Positions 55,074-64,000 of a stretch of DNA of 64,000 bases are shown piece by piece. Under the pieces are notes generated by a model. The model worked only from the letters and a program-made list of their open reading frames with translations. It did not search any database and was not told the DNA's origin. Position 1 is the stretch's first letter, and the number at the start of each line of letters is the position of its first letter. Both the position numbers and the translations under genes were made by a program. Source of the stretch: Arthrinium phaeospermum (lineage: Eukaryota; Ascomycota; Sordariomycetes; Amphisphaeriales; Apiosporaceae); NCBI GenBank assembly GCA_006503535.1, contig QYRS01000008.1, positions 1,054,001 through 1,118,000 of the forward strand, read 5' to 3'.

Positions 55074-56289
55074 GATGGAAACCATGGGTCAGGTCAATGG
55101 GGTATTTAGCAGCAGCCGGTGATGTTCATGTGCAATCATGCTGCTTTGATAAAGCTATTGGTTTTGTGACCCTTTCAACTTGGGCGGATGGAAGAAGACA
55201 CAAGTAGGCAAGGTGGAAAAGCGATAGTCCCTACATACTTGATGAATGACAAAGCTGCCACCTGCAGTTCCAGAGCCTGGCGACTCTCAGTATTCTGGTT
55301 CATTAGGTGAATGTGTAGATGTATGCTGGTTTGTAGGTCCGGCCCGCTCCGGGCACGTGGTGTGCGGCTCCGGCTGCAGCTCCAGCTCCAGCTCCGGCTC
55401 CGGCTCCGGATCTCCCGCTTACAACAGCCGTGTTCTCTCACCTTCCACTTTAGGAAACGGACAACCTGCTATATCTAATCAGCATACCTTGATTGTGCTC
55501 CTTGGAGAAGCGACAGCGAGGCCAAGGCCTTGGCGGACCACATTTCAAGCTTTGATTTCCCCATCTAACAGGCGTGGATACGTACATCCTTTTGATGCAG
55601 GTGCAGTGCACTAGACGGCTCCTCAAGCAAGTCAAGGCGGTTGACAAGGTCTCTCATGCTCAGCTCACTAATCGGTGAAGGAACAAGTGCTCATAGCCCG
55701 TGATGATCACGACACTGGCATGCTTGGCCAGATGAGCAAACGCAGCTGTTTTCATCGGCTACAAGTGTATATGTGGACTGGGGTTGCGGATCGCGTGCTT
55801 GGTATAACATGCTCGTTGAGTTTGATCTCTTGGTTTGTGTGGGACAACTAGTTTGTGCCTTTGCTTCCCTCCGTACCTTGGACATCATAATCGACAGGAT
55901 AATAACGGCTGGCAAATGGGTCAACGGCACATTTTTCAGACGTTTCCACGATCTACGTGATGGATATAAATCCATCGTGAGCTCAGTGTGGTTGGTTCCA
56001 ATAATACTGCAAGTGATCACCTGCAAAACTTATCATACTTGACCCAGAAACTCCCATCTACCATGCAAACTCTCACTCCAAAGACCAGATTCTCTCGAAA
56101 ACGAAGATCAACACCCTCGGCTACAAATCCTTCATGCCCACCACCGTTCTAGCGGTGCCTACCCGTGGATCTTGCACTACTAATAGATGTATAGCGTTAC
56201 GCGAACTGCCTAATACGCTACGCTGACAGACCTCGAAAAGCATTTTCTCATTATCGAAGTTGGCTTGACGGTCGCTGCTCGAGGAAGAT
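55074..56289. other. intergenic with hexanucleotide repeat
   Basis: No gene supported. A seven-unit gctccg/gctcca array lies at 55365-55406. Frames of 90-122 codons are present but have no codon bias or domain. Confidence 0.5.
55365..55406. repeat. hexanucleotide tandem array (gctccr)7
   Basis: Seven six-base units of the form gctccg, gctgca, gctcca, gctcca, gctccg, gctccg, gctccg. Read in frame it would encode Gly-Ser or Ala-Pro repeats, but no gene is assigned here. Confidence 0.8.
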
Positions 56290-56659
56290 ATGGGTGTCAC
56301 AGCCGCGGAAGAGAAGCTAGATACGCTTCTGGGGAACACAGTCTCCAAGGTAAGCACAAAAACCTACCTCATGTATACACCGTATTGTGTGTGGAATACC
56401 TGCTGACCAGGAGTGAGATTTTCCCCACGAAACACGATTCGAGGAGAAGCTTGGCGTCAGCTTCGCGGAGAGTTTGTCCGACACGTATGCCAAGCCGGGC
56501 GTCGCCCAGGCCGTTAGCGAGGGCATCGCGATGCCCGAGGAGGGTCTCGATGTCGCGACCGTCGACGAAAATCTCGATAGTGCCTCGGGCGGTACGATTT
56601 CCTCCCTCGAGAACGTTCTCGGAGTTACGAATGTCGAGAAAGCGTTTGGCTTGGCTTGA
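56290..56659 (+). pseudogene. small broken gene or relic, function unknown
   Basis: An ATG at 56290 opens MGVTAAEEKLDTLLGNTVSK, ending at a good donor (aag|gtaagc). An intron of 61 bases (56350-56410), with branch gctgacc and acceptor ccag, leads to a second block read in phase 0: GAG, then TGA (56414-56416), then an open stretch to 56659. That stretch has strong C/G-ending codon bias (HETRFEEKLGVSFAESLSDT, YAKPGVAQAVSEGIAMPEEG, SSLENVLGVTNVEKAFGLA). A single CGA-to-TGA transition would explain the stop. The codon bias argues that the plus frame, not the overlapping minus frames, was once coding. The product would be a roughly 100-residue acidic protein. No family is recognised, and additional lost exons upstream are possible. 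Confidence 0.5.
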
Positions 56660-58654
56660 AGGAAGTCCCCCCTGTGACGGCACCAGGCTGCACCAAACTC
56701 ATCCCCCGTGGAGCAGAAGGAAAACGTTGCCAAGTCTGCATCTTGGTCGTCTGCTAGAGCTTATCACCAACCCTGATAGCCCCGTGAAGCTGCGCTGTGT
56801 ACGAATATTTCCCCCGTGGGGGTCCTGTACGATCTACGAAACCCTTGTCACCGTCGCGCAATGACCCATGTTTCGCACTGGATCTGAAGGAACAGGACAC
56901 CATTTCTTTTTTATATGTTCGCTATTCGCGCCAACCCGCCTGCCGAAGCAAGGTCGGCGGCTCTTGCCAGATGACCGGCCCTTGTGCTTCTAGCTCATTT
57001 GAGTGAACATACTGATAATATGATGCCGGAAGGGCCACTCTCACGGCCGAGGATCACTGTGATACATGTTCCAGGTCACTCAATTTACCGTGTTCCTTGT
57101 GCCTGGAACCCAGTATACAATTCGGTCGATGGGATCCCCTGGAGCTTTGAACTCCTCAAAGGCATCGTCATGACCGTAATAGGGGCTGTAGGGGTTGGAT
57201 TCTTCAGCCCTTGTACATATCTTTTACCCAAATGCGATTTATTGCAAGACTCTACCACATCCTACAGCAGTAGTAGGGGCAGACTCATTGACTCTGGTTG
57301 ATTTGTATTGCGTTTCGATGCGGCCCAATTGCAACACTTGGCAAGCTGCTGATTCAGTGAAGACATTTTTCTCACCTTTGCCCGACCGGTACCGCTTGGA
57401 AGTAACCCCCCTGGCTAGGATAGGAGGCAAATCGTGTTTGCTGGCTTGCCAGCATCATCCCCCCTTAATCCATCAACGGAATTTGGTTTGATACTTTATG
57501 CTGCGGCATTGTCCGAGTCAACGTAGCCGGCCGAAGAGAAGTCATAAGCGAAAGAAGCTAGCCAACTGACAGGTCTTGAAGCAACCTCGACAAAGAACGG
57601 AACTTTGACTTAGTAAATGCGGACTACCAGAGCATCAAGAACCTGGCTATCAAACTCAAGAGAAACGAAAGACTTGCACGCTCTTCTCTAGGTTGTCCAG
57701 TCTAGCTCAGCTGGATGTCCATCCATGCAGGCAAAGAGTCACAATAGAAGGTGTAATGATGTACATATGTGATGAAAAAGTATGCCTAAGTACTATTGGA
57801 CGAAAGACCTGCATACATGGCTGAAGGGGGAATATCGGGTTTATGGATGCTATTCACCCTGCCCTGCGTGCCTCAGGAGAGCACCGTTAGCTTTTGGGTA
57901 GCACACAAATGCATCAAGGACTCGGGCAGGTTTTTATTTCCGCATACTCAGGGATCTCTGGGCAAACTGTAGCATGGTGCAGGTGTTCATTACTAAATAC
58001 CAGAGTCCATGACCCGTGGCATTTGCACTGACAAGGACCTTGATGCCTACCTGGTTGACAGAGGATGCCTATTTTTAATCATGGATAGAGAAGTTCAGAA
58101 AGCTTGAGATCAAATTGCCCGGAGTCCGTTGAACTTTCACAACAGCTACAGTACGCCTGCAGGCAGAACCTTAGTGCGTCGCATGGGTTGACCGTCTGAG
58201 GATTCCGGAGCAGCAGCAGCGTTGCGCTATAGCGTAGATCGGAAAGCTTCAGCAAAAAGCCAAGTCTTCCTCCAACTGACTCAATTTGCTTCAAAATTGA
58301 AGGCCACGGCCATTTTATTTCCTCGCATCACGATGACGATTTGGTTCTGCTCACCAGTGACAAACGCGAATGAGACGGGCTTTTCGGGCTGCCGAGTCAA
58401 TGCATAGAGTGCCAGACGTCTCTACCTTATATTGTAAGGACTTTGAGCAGACGAAGCCTCATATACTAACTGACTGACTGGCGATCGCCGTTTTCTGTTC
58501 CGCCCACGCCCCTCTGCCGACTCATGGTTTCGGGGGCGTGCCCAGCCGAAACGACCGGCCAGGTCGTAGGCCGACGAAGCTGAGACGATGCGCGACGTGG
58601 ATGTGGACAAAAGGGACAGGGGGAACCCAAGGGCTGGGGCGTGGGCACTGGGCT

Positions 58655-58671
58655 GAGAGAGAGAGAGAGAG
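58655..58671. repeat. (ga)n dinucleotide repeat
   Basis: Eight and a half exact copies, followed by purine-rich DNA. Confidence 0.8.
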
Positions 58672-60232
58672 GAGGAAAAAAAAGAGAGAAGGGATCTTCG
58701 ATTGTGTTTGACCGCCAAGCCATCAACAAGCTTTGCCAATGCCAAGTTGTCATCAGACGGCACCGCGCGCAGAGGGCTCTTGGCAACGCATACGCCCACC
58801 ATAGCCGACAGGACGGTTCAACGGAGACCTGTGTCTAAGGTTGTCAAACGGTAGGTACACAGCATGTGTTCGGCACTGCGCTGCGAGCGATGTTGGCCTT
58901 CTTCCCGTCTTCTTGCTGCTACCACGAGGCTTCTACTTATTCATCCAGTCTACAATACTTGAAATCACTGACATCTGTCCGAAGTTGCATTGGCGTTGGT
59001 TACATCAAGCCAGGAAGCCTCGAGGGCAGAGTGATGGCGGCGCTTAATGCAAATGCTAATTCAATTAATCAAAATGACGGTGCGGGCAGCATACGAAGCG
59101 AGTCTGAGTGCAGTTTTGATACACTCTGCACTCGAGGACGTTGCTTTGCGGGGATTATCGGCAACAGCCACAGGCAACACGTGCATACATCTTTAGCTTA
59201 CCTAGGTACCTAAAGTTGGAAGGGGTCGCACAGTACGAGACACACAGTAAACGCCACGGCAACTGACGTCTTAAGGTAGCGAGCGGCCTGGCCTTTCTCT
59301 AAGCGACGACTTTCGACATGGGCCCGAGGACTGGCCCCAGACGGCACACCTGCATGCGAACAACTTGCTCGTGCAACCCAGTCGTTCTTTCTTTCGTGGT
59401 ATTTATTCCAATTAGGCAAGTATCCTGGTACACCGAAGCTGACAGCAGGACTGTTGAAGCGATCCTCTTACCGGCTTGCCGTTTTTGCCCAGCAAGCCAG
59501 GTGGTGCAACTCGAAAGTAAGCTTTTTCTTCGCCCGCTGTTTCTCGAAGAGCCCTACTACGAACACAGACCATTCATGATCCGGGGGTAATAAACTGCCT
59601 TCTACTATTGAGCCTCCATTCGTTTGAACAATAACACAGAAAACGTGTACCCAGTTTAATCGATTGATCCCCGGGATCGATCAGTATCTCGCTGTGTGTC
59701 AAGGACCACTTCACTCGTGGAGAGGAGAGGAGACGAGGACCCGAAGCTGGGGTTGGGCAGTGTCTAACCAAGATGAGTACCCGCGGGGAGCCCGGGGACA
59801 TGGCCGGAATTACACGGGATCACAATCACTCGCGTACATGGCAGACAACATGGCAATCCGAGTGATTTGTTCGCGACTGTCTTTCCCGTCAGCAAAGACT
59901 GGAGTCGCGCGCACCAGGGCGGAGTCGTCTTGCTTATTTATGTACGGAGACCAGTACGGAGCCGTCGGGGCATCAGCTGGGGGGCAATGTTGCCTACTGA
60001 TTCGTTGGAGCCTATTCCGAATAGAGGCCGCTGGCTCGGATGACATTTTCATTCTCGAAGCGCGGCGAAGTTGTTTGCTGAACAAGTACTTACCAATGTC
60101 AGACAGACGTTGGGGTTTCAGCTGGAGCCCAACCGTCCTCTTCCAACCACACACGCCCTGAACACAGACAGAGTCGGGCAATAGGTTCTGGTTGTTGCAG
60201 CTCAAAACCAATAGCACATGCGCATCTCCTTG

Positions 60233-60269
60233 ATGGCGATAGCGCTGCTCTTGGTATAATACTGCCCGT
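60233..60269 (+). repeat. dispersed short repeat, copy B
   Basis: Matches 1548-1584 in the same orientation, 34 of 37 bases identical with a 22-base perfect core. Two of the three differences are A/G transitions. Confidence 0.6.
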
Positions 60270-61840
60270 GAGTAGTCGCTGGGACAGTTGATCCGTCAAG
60301 TGCTAGGTATAATCAACGGAATAGACATTATAACAACATCAAGGGGATACAAGAGAAACGAGTTGAGGAATTCACATGCACTGCATCTCCGATTGGCCTG
60401 AGTCGCCCAGGCCTCTTAAGCCCGGGGTACAGATGTCCCCTCATTGCTATGGCATCAGGGCCCTCCGTACGTTAAGTGCATGTCTGACAGCGATGCTAGT
60501 CCGTCCCATCCAGGTAGGCAATTGTCGGCGGCTGAGTCGAGAAGAAGATGGAAGAAGCAAAGTCGGGATGAATTGTTAACCGGATTCTTGATCGGAACGC
60601 GGCACCGTATTGCGGTGTCGGTATGCACGTTGGCACGGATGGAGTGATAGTGGTGAGGTTTCGTTCTAGCGAGTGGTGATGGGTACCTAACTTGGTGAGG
60701 GGAGGAGACCCACACGGTTGAGCCTACATACAACGCCCCCTGCCTTATTTGGTAAAGGCTCCAAACACACTCGAGACGTCGCGAACGAGAAAAATGAAAA
60801 GAGACTGATGACAGACACGATTCTACACCAACACACGTACAGGACAAGTGACGACACAGACGTACGGTGTCATTCACCGAGTCTAATAAGCTGATGCGTT
60901 TGATGGAATTAATGGTATGCCGTAGAAGAAAGTCTGGGCATAATCAAGCCAGAGGGAGGTCAAGCCGCAAGCATGGAGTTCTCGACACCACCCCAACGCC
61001 ATGGGAAATATTTAAGTGGTCTTTTTCACTTTCCTTCGCACCATAGGCTGGGGTTGGGGTTGGAGAAGGAGGATTTGGATGGGGTATGCTTGCATTGCAT
61101 TGCCACTCGCAGCAGCGCTGTCCCTGCTCTGCGGACTGGTCTAGCTGGGGCATTCACTGTTCTGGGACTAGGCTCCGAGGCCCGCGTACAGGCGGTAGGG
61201 GGGTAAGGGCAAGCGACCAAAAACTTGGACGCCCTAACCATGCTCCCAGACAGACCGTGCCGCAGATACTGTACACCTGGGCTTGCGAAGTCAAGCTCAT
61301 TCGATCACCTCTCTTCACTAAAACCCTTCTTGTCCCCCCCAAAGATCTCTGGGCGCCCAGACGCCATTCCCCCCGCTGATTCTGACTACCTACTACCGTT
61401 TACTATTCGCACATGACCCAGATCTGCCTCGATACTTCGAAATACCGCCGTGAAAGTCGCGAATAGCTGGTCGCATTCAATCGAAAACTGCATTGTCGGA
61501 CTACTTGGCCATTGCATACGCCATCTATCAATTGCACAATACAGTTGTGGTGCGAAAAGAGGAGGAAAGCAAACGACGCGGGGACTGGATATCGACACGC
61601 TTGACACCGACGACTTCCCGACCGTTCGTTCGACATTTTCGCCGCTGACGACGACAACTACGACACGCATCCCGCTCGACCCGGAACTTCGAAGTTATTT
61701 GAATTCGACAGCACACTGCGACCAATGCAGTCATCCCGCGCATAGGGACCTACTATTCCATGGCGGCTGCCTCGAGATAGCGTCTTTGCCGCTTGATAAT
61801 CGTCGCGTAGCGGCTGGCCGCTCAGGTCTCTTGCCTCAAG

Positions 61841-64000
61841 ATGGAGGCGCGGCAGTTCTTCCCCTCGGCAACGAGCTCTGCTTCGATACCGAGGATCACC
61901 GGATGCTCAAGCTTCTACCTACCGGCCAACGGCATCTTGATGCTGGGAGACGGCCAGGCCCTGACTTTATCCTCAGACACCGTCTTCCAGCCGGCATGCC
62001 AGGCGCCTATCGCGCATCCCGCCATCATCACCAATGGCGGTATCACTACCGATGAGACTTCCACGGGCGACCCTCAGGTTTCAGATCTCCGGGATCCATT
62101 TTACGCGTCTACCTTCCCACAATGTTATGCGCTGGCAGCGACGACTGTCATTGCCTACACGCTTGTTATCATGCTTCTTGTTGCGCCACGATCTTTTCTA
62201 GATGGTGGGGTCGTCGTCCTGGGGAAGCGCGGTTTCACCAGCCCGAACAACGGGATCAGTATTGGAGGCCGTCCATGGTTGCAAAAAGTCGCGGCCCTCA
62301 GCGTCGCCGTATCGCTCACGATCGCGACGGTGGACACCTTTCGTGTGGCCGAGGACCAGTACAAAATTGGAAATGCAAACGCCGAGGAACTGCAACGCTT
62401 GGTCGCTGAGGGGACGCAGCTCAAGATTATTCGCATCATATCCGATACCTTTCTCTGGCTGGCTCAGGCTCAAACTTTGATCCGTCTCTTTCCGCGTCAA
62501 AGGGAGAAGGTCATTATCAAATGGACTGCGTTCGCCTTGATCACCTTGGATGTGATATTCGGAGCGCTGAACAGTTTCCAGTATACTGGCCCCGGGAATA
62601 CGAGACCACGAAGTTTTACCGATGCCGTCCCCGCCTTGAACTACCTCTTTCAACTCTCCCTAGGATTACTTTACGCGGCGTGGGTGATTTACTACTCTCT
62701 TATGAAGAAGAGATACGCGTTCTACCACCCGCTGATGAAAAACATCTCCTTGATGGCAATGCTATCCATTCTCGCGGTTATTGTTCCTGTCGTTTTCTTC
62801 ATCCTGGACATATCCAAATCCGAATTCACTGCATGGGGTGATTACGTCAGATGGGTAGGAGCAGCAGCGGCAAGTGTGATTGTATGGGAGTGGGTGGAGC
62901 GCATTGAAGCACTTGAACGGGAAGAAAAGAAGGATGGAATTCTGGGTCGGGAGGTTTTCGACGGTGACGAGATGATCGATTTGCCTTCATCTGAATATTC
63001 CTGGCCTCGGCGAAGAAGGACGAAAAAGGGGGACGATGACGACGGCGGCGAGAGCGGGACAGGCAATACCGGACCAAGCCCGCCACCCAGCGAACGAAGC
63101 AATGTGTGGCCGGCGATGTCTTCTATTGCAAGCCGATATAGGTCCAGGGCCGGCACAACCACGGCCACCCAAAGCCCAAAGACGGGGAACACCACTGCTA
63201 GATCAGCGGCCCGATTCCTACAGCCACCATTATGGCCATCCCGGCCACCACCTGCGGTTACGCCGGTCAGCAGGACGGATACTGCCAGCGCTGACAGTAC
63301 GGTCTATGCTGTGAGGTACCAGCCTGTGTCTGATGCAACGTCTCGAACACCAACCGAGGCACTGGGGCGGGCCATGTCAAGGACAAGTAGCAATGCGTCG
63401 AATGCCGATCCTGGCGTGGAAGGAGGCGAACCCGTAGACAACACACCACGATCAAGGGAAGCTTCGCCCGCACGGGATCGCGCGACACCGGAGACACGAC
63501 CGAAAGAAGGTCGAGCTGCCTGGTCCTCATTCACACAACTAATGAAGTCCCGAACCAACGCAAACCGACCTCCGGCTGAGGTGGTTCCACATACACAGCG
63601 GCCGGCGCCCCCACAGCGCGACTATGACGAGGTCAACCGGTGGGATATCAGAGGGCGCATGGAAGACTTTGCGGCAACCCAGGCTGAGCGGATTCGGGAA
63701 AAGATGAGGCCCACCCCTGATACCGAGAGCTTGCCAGTGACGGTCATTCCTGCGCCACCGCGGCGAGGGGCTGCACTCGCGCAACTACTCGAGGAAGATG
63801 AACCCCAAGCAACACCGACTTCACATACACGACTCGCAGCAGATACTCCTGCCGCGACGGCAGCACATGGTGTCAGTCCTCTGCCAAGCCCAGCGCTCCG
63901 AAACGACACATTGCAGCTGAGACCCACACGGCGCGAGACGGCGTCAACACCAAGTGAAGGATTGTCGCCGACGGCAGGAGCGCCCAGGCGTCCCGTGGAC
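61841..64000 (+). CDS. palH: pH-response regulator PalH/Rim21 (runs off window)
   Basis: An uninterrupted frame of 720 codons from the ATG at 61841 to the last base, with no stop, so the 3' end is missing. A lumenal or extracellular N-terminus (1-92) leads into seven hydrophobic spans at about 96-114, 148-166, 196-214, 226-246, 265-286, 302-322 and 335-352. Family-diagnostic blocks are clear: DPFYASTFPQCYALAATTV, PRSFLDGGVVVLGKRGFT, GGRPWLQKVAAL, TFLWLAQAQTLIRLFPRQRE, LLYAAWVIYYSLMKKRYAFY, WGDYVRWVGAAAA and ERIEALEREEKKDGILGREV. The long Ser/Pro/Thr-rich cytoplasmic tail follows. PalH is the plasma-membrane alkaline-pH sensor. It signals through the arrestin PalF and ESCRT to proteolytic activation of the PacC transcription factor. 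No intron is needed. The family's usual length suggests little is missing. Confidence 0.95.
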   Translation, partial: MEARQFFPSATSSASIPRITGCSSFYLPANGILMLGDGQALTLSSDTVFQPACQAPIAHPAIITNGGITTDETSTGDPQVSDLRDPFYASTFPQCYALAATTVIAYTLVIMLLVAPRSFLDGGVVVLGKRGFTSPNNGISIGGRPWLQKVAALSVAVSLTIATVDTFRVAEDQYKIGNANAEELQRLVAEGTQLKIIRIISDTFLWLAQAQTLIRLFPRQREKVIIKWTAFALITLDVIFGALNSFQYTGPGNTRPRSFTDAVPALNYLFQLSLGLLYAAWVIYYSLMKKRYAFYHPLMKNISLMAMLSILAVIVPVVFFILDISKSEFTAWGDYVRWVGAAAASVIVWEWVERIEALEREEKKDGILGREVFDGDEMIDLPSSEYSWPRRRRTKKGDDDDGGESGTGNTGPSPPPSERSNVWPAMSSIASRYRSRAGTTTATQSPKTGNTTARSAARFLQPPLWPSRPPPAVTPVSRTDTASADSTVYAVRYQPVSDATSRTPTEALGRAMSRTSSNASNADPGVEGGEPVDNTPRSREASPARDRATPETRPKEGRAAWSSFTQLMKSRTNANRPPAEVVPHTQRPAPPQRDYDEVNRWDIRGRMEDFAATQAERIREKMRPTPDTESLPVTVIPAPPRRGAALAQLLEEDEPQATPTSHTRLAADTPAATAAHGVSPLPSPALRNDTLQLRPTRRETASTPSEGLSPTAGAPRRPVD

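Larger units (their letters stand above)
56660..61840. other. 5.2-kb gene-poor region upstream of palH
   Basis: No supported gene. It contains a (ga)n tract at 58655-58671, the second copy of the dispersed repeat at 60233-60269 and a palindromic tacctaggta stretch near 59201-59211. The last several hundred bases should be the palH promoter and leader. One ggccaag (PacC-type core gccarg, minus orientation) occurs near 61505, which alone is not significant. Confidence 0.5.

Noticed and set aside
60223..60248. 15-base match between 60226-60240 and palH coding sequence near 62744
   Set aside because: Matches of this length are expected by chance in 64 kb, and the flanks do not align.

Overview
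The window is nuclear DNA of a filamentous ascomycete, most likely a Sordariomycete. The coding regions are GC-rich and use C/G-ending codons. Most genes carry one to five short introns with GTRNGT donors and CTRAC-like branch sites. The content is typically fungal: PalH, Pdx1, a Gal4-type Zn2Cys6 regulator, Sar1, the mitochondrial ATP synthase delta subunit, an intradiol dioxygenase and a DUF3336/patatin lipase. There are no bacterial-type operons. All exon models below come from reading splice signals and keeping reading frames, not from transcripts.

Layout. 1-7111: an HSL-type alpha/beta hydrolase (minus) and a large leucine-rich-repeat protein (minus). 7112-17156: a 10-kb gene-poor stretch holding one intron-containing tRNA-Ile(AAU). 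17157-18652: a decayed sulfotransferase-family pseudogene (minus). 19142-24718: a mitochondrial two-TM protein (minus), diverging from PDX1 (plus), which converges on a family III CoA-transferase (minus). 28186-33629: a Zn2Cys6 transcription factor (plus) convergent with an intradiol ring-cleavage dioxygenase (minus). 35388-43403: four minus-strand genes or gene groups in series, namely a patatin lipase, the six-exon SAR1, and a DUF2457-like acidic protein. 43404-48951: gene-poor. 48952-55073: ATP synthase delta, then two uncharacterised plus-strand genes, one of them a 1138-residue Cys/His-cluster protein. 56290-56659: a small broken gene. 56660-61840: gene-poor. 61841-64000: palH/RIM21, still open at the window edge.

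Functionally the window is mostly housekeeping: ER export (Sar1), mitochondrial energy metabolism (Pdx1, ATP synthase delta), lipid hydrolysis (patatin) and ambient-pH sensing (PalH). There is also a small group of catabolic genes (hydrolase, CoA-transferase, dioxygenase with an adjacent regulator). I found no secondary-metabolite cluster, intact transposon, CRISPR array or clearly novel system. The items most worth checking are the unknown Cys/His protein with an in-frame stop inside its predicted intron, a non-canonical GC-AG intron in the ATP synthase delta gene, two pseudogenes, the regulator/dioxygenase pair and a dispersed 37-bp repeat.
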